From Cyanoderma ruficeps (taxonomy: Eukaryota > Chordata > Aves > Passeriformes > Timaliidae): a stretch of DNA of 64,000 nt. The number at the start of each line of letters is the position of its first letter. Position 1 is the first letter of the stretch. A program made the position numbers and the translations under genes. The stretch spans positions 1,267,350 through 1,331,349 of the forward strand of contig VZDJ01000223.1 of NCBI GenBank assembly GCA_008694505.1, read 5' to 3'. Below the pieces are notes generated by a model that was given only the letters and a program-made list of their open reading frames with translations, made no database searches and was not told the DNA's origin. Below are positions 13,440-24,318 of this stretch, in pieces.

Positions 13440-13780
13440 ATTTCATCTTCTAATCACATGGAATCTATGATTGTTGTTTGAGAAACAAACTGTTTTGCAT
13501 GGCCCCTCCTTGGGTCTGCCATTTTAGAGCATGTGTGTTTCTTGGCTGTGTCTTCATTTTCACCTCCAGCCTGGGCCTTGGTCCGTACTTTCTTCAGATG
13601 GTGGATGCTGTTAGCTGGTATATCAATAGCAGGGTCTTCTTTACGTGTCCACTGGATGTTATCCTGGCCAAACAGACAGTTTAAGCATATTATATTAATA
13701 CAACATCACTTTCTAATATAACACACATAGTATTCATTTCAATATTTGCAAAAAGCCAGTCGTATAATATATATCTATAA
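13440..13780 (-). mobile_element. Likely LTR-retroelement remnant (unique part)
   Basis: This segment runs without a break into the 70-bp minisatellite and the retrovirus-like piece on its right, and its sequence is reminiscent of dispersed avian ERV sequence. That impression comes from general familiarity and was not checked. I cannot place the LTR termini or a target-site duplication. Short open frames on the plus strand (13478-13684, 13533-13721) overlap in two phases and look fortuitous. Orientation is inferred only from its neighbour and is uncertain. Confidence 0.35.
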
Positions 13781-14034
13781 CCCATCTCATCTACCAGCCT
13801 GGGATTTCTGCTCATTCCTGCCCTTCCAGCTACCACCACAGAACTCCTGATACATCTCATCCACCAGCCTGGGATTCCTGCTCATTGCTGTCATTCCAGC
13901 TACCACTGCAGAGCTTCTGATCTCATCCACCAGCCCAGGATTCCTCCTCATCCCCATCCTTCCAGTTACCCCTGGGGAGCGCCTGATACATCTCCTCCAC
14001 CAGCCTGGGATTCCTGCTCATCCCTGCCATTCTC
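13781..14034. repeat. 70-bp minisatellite, four copies
   Basis: Four imperfect tandem units, each containing a version of CATCTCATCCACCAGCCTGG followed by GATTCCTGCTCAT and CTTCCAG, begin at about 13783, 13853, 13921 and 13989. The spacings between units are 70, 66 and 70 bp; the third unit lacks four bases (TACA). Because 70 and 66 are not multiples of three, the array cannot keep one reading frame and is not a protein repeat. It lies within the retroelement block and is probably part of that element. Confidence 0.8.
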
Positions 14035-14350
14035 TTGGTGCTCCTCAGAGTCCTGCAGGGGCGCGGGGATCAGACTGCCCTGGGGTTTGGGAAGCAAAGC
14101 CTGTCCTTCATCCCTTCCTGTCTCAGCCAAGAAGGTCGTCACGAGGTTCCTGGTTCTATTTTTGTTCTTAATGTCATAGTTATTGTTGTTTGTTTGCCTT
14201 GTTATACATACTAGTAAAAAAACTATTATTCCTATCCTCATATCTTTGCCTGAAAGCCCCTTAATTTCAAAAGTCTATTAATTTAGAGGGAGGGGGTTTG
14301 CATTCTCGATTCCAAGGGGGGCTCCTGCCCTCCCTAGCAGACACGTGTTT
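14035..14350 (-). pseudogene. Retrovirus-like env/LTR-junction remnant
   Basis: On the minus strand an open frame starts at 14241 with a short hydrophobic, signal-peptide-like segment, followed by an Asn-rich stretch with an N-x-T glycosylation site. It then runs into the minisatellite, where it loses any protein character. Just upstream on that strand is a pyrimidine tract ending in AG (about 14285-14265) that could be an env splice acceptor. The same tract on the plus strand, AGAGGGAGGGGG, could instead be a polypurine tract next to an LTR. The two readings imply opposite orientations. Either way it is a short broken piece of an old ERV with no functional gene. Confidence 0.3.
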
Positions 14351-15704
14351 TTCCAAACCAAGACAGCCCTGCCTTTCCTCCCAAAATTTTATTAGGTGCC
14401 AATTTCAAACATGGAGAGTGTGCTTGTTTCTTGGTTGCCTGAGAAGGTGTTATTTTCTGGATGTTTAGGAAAAAAAGGAAAGAGAGTATATCCTTACTGA
14501 AGAAGTTGATAAAGTGATGTTACAAATTATCCTGAGTTTAGATCAGAAAGAGCAGGTGACATGACAGTGTAATACCATAGAGTATCACTGTGCACCAGCA
14601 ATCTGATGCAATTATCCCCTTATGTCATGATGGATTTTGTATTAGTGAAGCTTCAGTGGCACAGCACTGGGAAAGTGTCTGGAGGAAAAAAATCCATGGA
14701 AATAATCAAAAAGTTGCTTGTGGTACTTATGCGCACATTAATCACAAAATAAAGGGGAAGGAAAGAGAATATGATCCAAGTCTGCTCGAGTGGTTGGAAT
14801 AGCCCTAGGAGACTGGAATATGAACATTTCAGTTCAGATCTCAGCATGTGAGCAGCCACAGAATGTCAGTCTGTCCTTCTCATGATCTGTGTCATTCCTG
14901 GTACATCTTTCTGCACACAGGCTTTTGGTTTTTGTTTCGTTGGGGTTTTTTGGTGGGTTTTTTTCCCAGGAAATATGGATTAGTCTAAACAAAATCAGAT
15001 ATTCTCTGGTGCAACAGCAAAATTGTGTACATGATGTTCTCCAGTGAACAAAAATTTGATGCTATCATAGGCTGGAAAAATCAATCATGTATGCCTATTT
15101 TCCTTCACTGAAACTCAAGTTATTGATGTGAAAAATGGCTGAGAATTCTCTGGGTGTGTTGGAAGAGTTCAGACTGGGAGATCTCTTTGGCTTAAGAATG
15201 TGTCACTTATTTTTTTTCCCTGGCAGAGAATTTGATTTAAATGAGTGGTATGAGGTAGTTTGTAGCTACAGAGAGGGACTGAAGTTATTGTCTGTGTACA
15301 TCACACCCACAGAAACACTGAGAGGAGACTTTTCTGGCTGTGGGTTTTGTGGGGGATTCTTTTTTTCTTGTTTGGTTATCGATTCAAGGCTATTATCTTG
15401 GATGATGATATCTGGAGTTCTACTGCTTTGAATATCTAAAAGGCACGTTTAAGTTACTTGGGGAAAATTACTGAGACAATTATGGGATTGTAATATAAAG
15501 TACCATAATTACACTTTAATGCTTCTTATCGATCGGTGAGCTTTGCACTTCACCGTAGAATAAAACACTGAGCACGTTTCTTGGCCCACCCAGAAACTTA
15601 ATGCTTTAATATCCATTTTACAGAGACAGTTTTTCAAACTTAGCAAGCAGGAAATTCTGAGATGAAAAATATATACAATATTTATATGGCTTTAAAAAGA
15701 GAGC
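14351..15704. other. Non-coding unique DNA
   Basis: Contains a 98-codon open frame (15135-15431, plus) crossing a T-rich stretch. It has no recognised domain, and its length is ordinary for chance. No repeat boundary is visible. Confidence 0.6.
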
Positions 15705-15942
15705 TGGCTTAGATAGCATATTAGGAAGGAGTTGCTCCCTGTGATGGGGAGGCCCCGGCACAGGGTGCCCAGAGAAGCTGTGGCTGCCCTGGATTCCTGG
15801 AAGTGTCCAAGGCCAGATTGGATGGGGCTGGAGCAACCTGGGACAGTGGAAGGTGTCCCTGCCCGTGGCAGGGGGTGGAATGAGATGGGCTTTAAGATCC
15901 TTCCAACTCAAATGATTCTATGACTCTGTGATGATTCTATGA
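15705..15942 (+). mobile_element. CR1 retroposon, 5'-truncated 3' end
   Basis: The text follows the avian CR1 3' region: the GGTGCCCAGAG box, then CTGGAAGTGTCCAAGGCCAG, the GAAGGTGTCCCTGCCC box, TGGAATGAG, and a final CTTCCAACTC followed by ATTCTATGA repeats. CR1 is a non-LTR retrotransposon that inserts 5'-truncated and ends in short tandem repeats instead of poly-A, as here. The copy lacks the reverse-transcriptase ORF and is dead. It belongs to the same kind of subfamily as the copy at 27.8 kb. Confidence 0.93.
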
Positions 15943-18035
15943 ACACACACGTGTGTATGTACATATTTATCATTATTTGAAAGTCACATGTCAGTATATC
16001 ATCAGGCAGAGGCAGTTTCTGAACAGCTCCTCATAAATCAACAAAAGGAATTTCAAAGAAGCAGTTTTATTATTTCCAGGTAATGTGCAAAACAAATTGT
16101 ACAATGAATGCAGGCAAAAAGCTTTGGGGTTTTTGACTTCATTATTCTCCATCTGTATCTCTTGCATCTATTTCAAAGACTTGCTGAATAAGGTTCTCAC
16201 TGCAATAACTAATAAAAAGAGAGATGTTCAAAAATTCCTTATCACCCCTGTGTTTTCAGTAGATGCTCATGCTGTTCATCTCTCTCTCCCCAAGCTGCCC
16301 ACTTTCGAGTGTGCTGCTCTTGGACAGTAAATGCTTGTGGGGCAGATAAAAGGAGGTACAGCTTTACACCCAGTCACACAGGCAGGAGTTTTATTCCCTC
16401 TTGCTCCAGATATCAGGGAGTGCTCAGTTACCTCATTGTGCTCCCTCAGCTCCCTGCCTGACCATTCTCTTTGCTTTGGTACCTCCAGGTACTTGGTAAT
16501 GCCCAGTGCCAGATGACAGACGCCCTTGTCACTGCTGTCCTTCCTGCTGCCAGCTTCTCTGTGGTTTGACAGTGAATGTGACCAATTTAATGTTCTATGT
16601 TTTACAGCAATTCGGATCGTGAAAGTTATTACACATGGGTGTGTCTCAGGTTTGTTTTTAGTTCATGATCATTTTTATCTATGAAATTATGAGCAACATG
16701 AGAAACATTCTCTCAGGGCCCTCATGAGAGGCATAAACAAGGTCTTGAGGTTTGCATTTACTGTCCCTTCCCCTCACAAACTCGGTTGTTTCCCACCAGC
16801 TGCCTTGGGGCCTCAGGAGACTCCTGTAATGTTTGGATTAAGCTCTGCAATAACAATATTGACTGAAGTGTCTTCCTGGTCAAAGTAGCAAGGCTGTCCT
16901 GTTCTGTAAATGCTTTACAATCATGTTGTTATTATCTTACATTTTACACCCTTCTGATGTAAAGTGGAATTGTTTTTCACTTGCATATGAGGCACGCAGG
17001 GCCTTTGCTTTGTCTGCCAGATGCTCTTTCCTGCGTGCCATGTTCACCTTCCTGTGGAGGTAGCTGGGATCATGCTGCCATCTCATGGCAGGCCACAGCT
17101 TAATTAGGAATGACTAACAGTGCAGGACAAATTAATTTTGTTATGTAAATTCACGAAGATAAGTAAAACCAATAACAATCTTTCCTGTGTTTTAAAGAAC
17201 ATTCCCTGCTCTCCATGGAAGAGTTAATGAGTCTGTAAGGGGCAGAATTGCAGCTGAACCTACTGTGTATCCTTCTATATGTATAATTTTTTAGAAAAAT
17301 AAAGGACTTTGACTACCCAGTATTAATACTCAAGATGTCTGGGATACTGCAGCAAATCCCACTGAACATTGCTGTCAGTACAGCTCACTCCCCAGGAAAA
17401 TATCTTTCTCTGCTTCCAGCACCAGATATTAGTCTACGTGGTAGAGGAAACTATACTTAAATCTATTAAGGTGACTTGTTACAGAGCACAAATATCTGAA
17501 TGCTTGACAGAGAAAGGAAACATTTTTTTCTTTCTGTTCTCAGGGTAGATAACCCCATGTCTTTCAATTCTTATTTAAGAATTCTCAGTCTATGAGTCTA
17601 TTCAACCATCTGACATTTTAGTGTTCAGCTGGGATTTCAACCTGCACCCAGCTCTAGGATATCTACCTGCCAACATGATAGATTACTCTTAAAAATCGTG
17701 ATCCCTCTGAGTCTTCTATCATCAAGGGTATTTTGGCACAGGACCTGAGGGGGGAAAAGGTGTTTATGTAGCTGGTGTTTTGCTTTTGAGATGTTTATTT
17801 CAAGATGGTGATTTGGTCAGGTGTTCCTAATGGCACAGCTCAGCAAAGCTGGAATTTGGGGCATCACTCAGTGTCCTTCCAGGAGCAGCCATGGGTGGTG
17901 GTATATCTGGGTCGGCCCAGAAAATGTCTGCCCAACTCCCTTCTGCTTTTGAGACGTGGTGCCAGCTGTAGGGGAGGCCCTTCTGCTTTTTCAATCTCAC
18001 ATTTGTGGGATTTTGATCTCCCAAAATCTCGACCA
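15943..18035. other. Non-coding unique DNA
   Basis: Short open frames only, no recognised gene or RNA. The plus-strand open frame at 17805-18101 and the overlapping minus frames are partly inside the next CR1 and are not genes. Confidence 0.65.
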
Positions 18036-18318
18036 CTGACTGGGCTCCCAGGTAGCAAGTGGCAGCATGAGAGGAAATGGCCTCAAGCTGTGCTTTGGTA
18101 GGTTTAGTCTGGATGTTAGGAAAACATGTTTCATGGAAAGGTTTATAAAGCATTGGAACAGGCTGCACAGGGAAGTGGGGCAGCTCACCATCCCTGGAAA
18201 TGTTCAAAAACCATGTGAATATGGCACTTGAGGACATGGTTTGGTGGGGAACATGGTCATGGTTCTGGGTTGATGGTTGGACTTGATCTTAAAATTCCTT
18301 TCCAGCCTCTGTGATTGT
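18036..18318 (+). mobile_element. CR1 retroposon, older copy
   Basis: Matches the general CR1 3' layout: GGGCTCCCAGGTAGCAAGTG, AGAGGAAATGGCCTCAAGCTG, ATTGGAACAGGCTGCACAGG, CACCATCCCTGGAAATGTTC, and a degraded end TTCCAGCCTCTGTGATTGTA. Divergence is higher than in the 15.7-kb copy, and the terminal ATTCTATG repeats are lost. No ORF2 sequence is left. Confidence 0.88.
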
Positions 18319-21300
18319 ACAATTACCTGTAGTGTGTATCTACGGACCAGAGAAAGGGGAAAGAATTACTTTAATGAATTTGTTTGGTATTGCGACATTC
18401 TTCTTAAAGAGTTAATGGATGGAGTTTGAGATATTAAAATGACATAAATTAGCAACTGAAAACCTCCTGAACCTTCCTGCAGTTTAATGACTGAATGTAT
18501 TGGCCAGCTGTGTTTCTGACGTGGAAAATAACCTTGGTGTAGCCTTTCAGTCAAACATTTTACTCCTCTTAGGAATATAAATTTAGTCTCTAATACATTT
18601 CCAGGCAAAAGCCTATTTTCTGAAAAGGAGGTTCACTTTGTTTACTCCAGCTTATAAAATGGCCTTCCCCCCATGTTCCTATTTTTATTCCCAGCCTGGT
18701 ATAGGCTGCCATGTAGCTCAAAAGCAATAAACAAGCTTTACACTCCCCTCTCCTGTGCACAACATTGGTTTTAAGACTGTGTTCATCCCATGGCACCTAA
18801 ATGTCCTTTTCCCATTCCAGTATTGTCTGAAACACACATCATAAATGGCATTTTCTGATGGCACATGCATGATTTTTATTGTCTTTCAATGACTGCTCAG
18901 AGGTCACAATGGCATCATTTAATGCAGAGTGGACTTGGTGTGGACAGTGATTGTTCCAAATAGTTTTTCCTTACCACAAGCCACTTTTTATCAATTTTAG
19001 GGGATCACACTCTCACAGTCATTCAAACAGAATGTTCCTGCAACTTCACTTAGTCTTTTTATACTTCCTACAACAAAAAATGTAAGAGGGCTTTCATTCT
19101 AGCTGAGGAGAGGAGGATGCATTGAAAGACGTGGTGGTTGTTCCCCCAGGATGCTGCCTTATGAATAAAAGATTGAGGCGCATTTCCATATGATACTTTG
19201 TCTTTTCGTTAGATACTTAAAAAGAAAATCCATTCAGACTCTGATAGACTGAATGAGAATGAAGACGTTGGCATTTCCCAGTCCAGCTGGAGGGCTGAGG
19301 AGCAGCAGTTGTTAATGGCTTTGCTGTCAGGGCTGTTGGCTCTGCTGTACCTTCACCCTGGCCTGGCGCTGTAATTGTGGCTCAGATGTGGGAGATCAGA
19401 GATTGCAGCAGATTCATGGCCTTTATTGCTGCACGATTATCCACAGTGATTCAGCAGATACCGGGAAGACCTGTACATCAATCCTTTTAATAGATGCCAG
19501 CTCTGTCTCCAAATCTCGGCTTGGCCTAACTGAAAAAAAAAAAAAGAAAAGAAAAAAATAAAAGAGTGAGAAAATCAGTACTTTCTGCTGAGCCATTCTG
19601 GAACTAGATGGCCCTGCATGTGGATCACAGTGTTGTTAGGATAGCTCCAAGATTTCTTTCAATGACTGACATCAGGGGAATATTCCAGATACCAAGAATG
19701 GCAGTGGGACAGTACACGCTGGGACTGGGTTTCATCCCAGTCCCTCCATAATTACGTTGTTACACCCTCATGTTGTCGACCCAAACATAAACTGGCTCAG
19801 AACCCTTTACTCATCCAACTTTCTAATCTACTTTTTATTAAATGGGGTTTTGAGAATTCAGTGAGGTAGAGGCTCTCAGGGCCGCTGGGAGCTGGAAGCC
19901 AAAGCTCTATGGAAAAGTGTTGCAACAAATTTTAAAAAAGGAAGACAGATGTAACTTCCCTGTGAAACACTTTTATAAGGAATACAATCCATCCTAATAG
20001 AACACAAGGCTTTTAAGAGTTCTGAAGCAGCCCATAACATTTGAAAAAATTGGATAAATGCTGTCATTATTATATCCCTGACACTTTCTGTTTCTTTGTG
20101 TGGGAAGGACTATACGAAAATAAATGGAGTACAATTCATTTTACTCTTTTCCACTCTTTGGGGACTGTTTTGTCCTGCTTAGAAAATGAATGTGTAAGAG
20201 AATTACTAAAATGAATACAGGCCAAGGTGTGGGGTAAAAATGTGGAGCACATGGAAACTTGTTTTAAATATTGTTATATCCGCAGGCCTGATTCTTACAT
20301 CTTTCTAAAAGAGCGTATTTTTCATTGTGAGCAATTCTGATCACTGACATTATGTCATCAGTGAAGGGAAGACTTTTCTTTTCTAGAGGTAAGGAACATG
20401 CTTTCAATAAAGCTGTCACAAGAGGTTTTTTTCCATGTGTAATGACAATTTGGGAAAACATGACTGTGCAGATCTCTCCACCCTTCTTCTTCCTTTTGTT
20501 TTAAAAAAAATTATTCAGTTGCAGCCCTGGCTGTAGGGTTGCATATGGTAAACAAGACAGGTTGATGACCAAACTCTTACTGATTCCATTATGGTGGTAG
20601 TTTCATCTGAGATGTTACTGTGGTATCTTTGAGTTCTTCTCTTTCCTGCTGACCTTGGTTGGATCTTCTTTGATGTTTTGAGGAGTGATTTGTGTGTTCT
20701 CAAGCCACAGCACAAGATATTGAAGTGTGCTTTAGTTGAAAATCGCCTTCCCTAAACAGAGGAGGGAAAGATATTAGTGAATGAGACAAATTTAAAAATT
20801 CTATGAAGTATTAGATAAAAGAGTTGGGAAGCTGACAAAAAAAAAATGGCTGAGATGCTGGGGGTCTTCCTCCTTCCCCTTCCCTCAGTGAAGCCAACTG
20901 GGTTTATACAGTCAGCTCCTTGCTGTGTGCCAGGATGGAGCAAGACAGGACTGCAGAACAGATTTTAGTGTGCTAACACCAAGGCAAACAATGCTTTGAT
21001 GATTTTTCAAGACAGTTGGGTTGTATTTAATCCACTTTCCCCTGTAAGAACAATAAGCTTAGCAGAGTTTCTTCTCTTTTACCTTTAAAGGAAAAAAATG
21101 CTGATACATATGTATTGGGAATCAATTATCCACCAACTTTTGCTGATGGTGCAATTTTCCAATTCACAACAATTAGTCCTAAAATTTCTGTTTCCCCTGA
21201 CACTGCTCTCCTATAAATTTTGATCATAAATTCTGAATAAACACTACTTAAATCCCCTGGATAATAAGGGAGATTAATAGCAGCAAAACCCAAATTACTG

Positions 21301-23857
21301 TTATGTGCCTTATAAATTAACACAAAGGTGAAAGATAGCTGAGAACTGCTAATTTTTGCACTGGGGCTGGTTCTCCACTGTTTAACAACTTGCCCTGCTG
21401 TATATATTTGTATAGTGCTGTAATGTAAACCTGAACGGTCTATTTTCCAGCAGTCCAATTTGTTAATTAGTATCAGGACTGCACCGTGTGGATGCTTCAC
21501 AGGGAGCAGCCCAAATTACAAAGAACTTCTGTTGAATATAAAAAAAATTGTAAGCAGAGACATGAACAATTATTTCATCAAAGCCACGTCTCAGATCAGT
21601 AACAGAGTTGTGGGAAAAGTCTGTTCACTGCTTTCTGTAATGGAGGCTCAAGGCATAAAATTTTGTCATCCTTGGGCTTTTGGAAAGAGTTGTCTATGGT
21701 CATGGATGGAAAGCTTTAAAATTTCTACAGGAAGGAGCTTCTACAAAGCTGTCTATTTTAGAGGAGTCTCTCACAACTGAGTCCAATTGAGCAATGCTTG
21801 ATCAACCTTTGCTCTCAGTCTCTTTCAGATATTCATTTTACTGAAGAGTTATTTCAGGAATTCTTTATTCAGAACATTAAGTGCCCTCATTTCATCCAGA
21901 AAAGAATTTAGGAAGGATTTTTTTAGTGATATGTGGAAGTCAAAGACTTTCTCCAAAAAACTTTTTCTTTTTTTTAGATGAGTGCACCATTCTCTAAATG
22001 CCAAAATTTCTTTCCTTATCTGACCAAGTAGTGAGAAACTTTGCAATTGCTACTCCTCAGGATAATAGTACATTATTCAAATATTGGATTTATTAGAAAA
22101 CCAACAAAGATCTACAAAAGTTTCTCTGAATTAAATATTTGAGGAATGGGAGCCCCACTACAAATAGCTTCTATGATATGCTGGGTTGAAGAAAGACAGT
22201 GTAGGGCAAAGTAATTTTCCAATGTAGTTGCCTGTGTGGGTTCCTCTCCTGCCAATTTAAAGATACCCTTGGTCATATTTTCAGATAATAAAAATTTTAC
22301 ATTGCTAATGGAATGCAGAATTGCTGCCTTAAGACTGAGCAAACCCAGATTTCTGGCTTCTAAATCCTTGTAGTCACCTTAACAAAAATGTGCTGGCAGC
22401 AGCCATCCCCAGAGTCTCCATGAGAGAGGTTCCTCTCTGTTTGCTTCTTGGGAACAAAATTCATGTGGACTTCTCTGAGCTGTTGAGTTAGTAAAGCTCA
22501 ACAGGTCTACTCTTACAAAGAGCTCTGGAGTCTCTCACACGCTTTTCTCTTTTGCTATTCTCTTTTGCTGTCTTTAATAATACTCTGAATTCATGATATG
22601 TACCAGTACTCCCTGGGGGCTCAGTTTTTCAATCAGACCCCTGCTTGTCTGAAAAAGTTACCCTTGTTACTGGTGTAGAGCAATTTTGTGTGGGTTGGTG
22701 AAGAGAATTTGTTCTGCTGAAGTTTGTGGTTCCAGTTCTGGAAGTGGTGAACATTTTCTTGAGTCTAAATGGAAACATCACTATTGATTTTGGAGGGAGC
22801 ATGTCAGCTGAGGCTGAGCATTTGGGAATATTTCTCTGTCTCCTCCCAGACAGTCTGGTATTTAATTTTCCTTGCCCGAGACAGGTTCTTTACATGACAT
22901 TTCTGCACCATCTCAGAGCACCTTGCAGTCACTAATATCCCTCAACAGGCTGTTTGAAACCCCCTTTCTTTCTTTGCTCTCTTAGGCATAACAAAGGTAC
23001 AGGATGATGATTTCTTTGCCAACCTGTTACAGATACTTGTAGCAGCATTTCCTTGAAAGAAGGTTCTCTAGATGCAGGCTGAAATCACTGCATTGTGCTT
23101 CTTCCCCAAAGACTGGTCCAAAAGTGTCCAGCATATTTTTTTCCTATGATACCTTCCCATTTCTAATGAAGGGAAGCTTGAAGATCACTGCAGAAAATTG
23201 CGTTACTTTAAAATATCTGGAGGGGATGTCACATTTGAGTTAACATCTGCATTATATTTAGTGTCTCTTTAAGCATTTCTTTTTTCTCTAAATTGAAGTC
23301 TTGGTGCTAGATCCGAAATAATTCCCTACAGTTGAAAGGAAGTACTGGATTTTCTTGTTTCTGTGGTGATTACCTAAAAAATATTAACATGAAGGATTGA
23401 CTCTTCTGTATTAGAGCGTGAAGTTACACCAGATGTCACACACCAACAATTGTTTCTTCTACTCAAACATGACTCTAAAAGCTTGACAACATTGGATATT
23501 GTTCTTGGGTTGATATTTTGAAATAAGTGTGAAGTCTTCAGTTGCTGCATGGACTGTTTCGGCATGAAGTGTCTTTCAGTCAGGACGCATAATTAATTTC
23601 TGAAATTAACCCTTCTCTGCAAGAGGTTTATAATCAATGGGCTTGTGGGCTCTTTGTGTGAGGCAGAGCTGCACACAGGGAATTGTTGGGTTGGGTCCAC
23701 GATGTCAAACTTCACCTCTCAGACCAATTGTGAGCACTCACTGCACAGAAGCCTCTGGCTGCAGAGAGCATCCCACACTCTTGGATTTCTCTCTCTGTAA
23801 CCTGCTGCATCCTGTTGAAACAGCTTCATTCTTCCTCTTCCCAGTGCTCTGGGGTAG
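18319..23857. other. Non-coding unique DNA
   Basis: Mostly unremarkable AT-rich DNA with an A-rich run at 19533-19573. Between 21126 and 22400 several consecutive minus-strand open segments look somewhat protein-like but are broken by stops and frame changes; they are described as a finding. No known gene is recognised. Confidence 0.55.
19533..19573. repeat. A-rich simple repeat
   Basis: Thirteen A, then AGAAAA-type units, then AAATAAAAG. It is not next to a recognisable retroposon body, so it is probably a plain A-rich tract. Confidence 0.8.
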
Positions 23858-24318
23858 TGATGCCTTGGGAAGGCTGAGCTGGAACAGAGACTGGACAGAG
23901 CTAAAAGAATAAAGTAGATATTTATTAAAAGGCCTTCAGGATACACCTTGGGCAGGACAAGAGCCTGACCATGGCTATGTCCAAGGTGGACCCAAAATGG
24001 TCACAAAATGGACAAAGGGTCATGAGGCCTCACACTTTTTTAAGTTCTGGTCCATTTGCATATTGGGGTTTAATTGTCCAATTACAGCTTCAGATTATGA
24101 AGTCACATCCTTCTTGTTTCCTTTCTTCAGTCCACTGTTGTTTATGCTTTTGGGTCTGAAAGTTCTACACGTTTTCCTTGGTCTTTATCAGGAAAAGGAT
24201 TTGTTTTTTCTACCTACTCTGTGAAGAGAGCCTACTAGCACTTAATATGAGGCTCAGAACTACACCCCTAAGGCAGCACAGAATCTAAAAAACATGAAAG
24301 CTAAAACTTAAAGCATCA
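23858..24318 (-). mobile_element. Solo LTR of an endogenous retrovirus, copy 1
   Basis: The element is bounded by TGATGC at its left and GCATCA at its right, a perfect inverted terminal repeat starting TG and ending CA. It is flanked by the 4-bp direct repeat GTAG (23854-23857 and 24319-24322). On the minus strand an AATAAA polyadenylation signal (23921-23926) lies about 110 bp downstream of a TTAAAAAAG TATA-like box (about 24034-24046), the normal order within an LTR. It is 461 bp long and has a relative of the same orientation at 45573-46020. There is no internal retroviral sequence on either side, so it is a solo LTR left by LTR-LTR recombination. The LTR family resembles ERVL-type LTRs, but the class is not certain. 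Confidence 0.85.

Noticed and set aside
13781..14034. Tandem array as a CRISPR array
   Set aside because: Units are contiguous imperfect repeats without unique spacers, in a vertebrate genome.
15135..15431. 98-codon plus-strand frame with an acceptor-like tract before a short segment followed by GTAGTT
   Set aside because: The putative exon would be only 28 nt and the frame has no recognised family.
17805..18237. 98- and 136-codon open frames on opposite strands
   Set aside because: Partly in a CR1 copy; overlapping frames on both strands with no domain.
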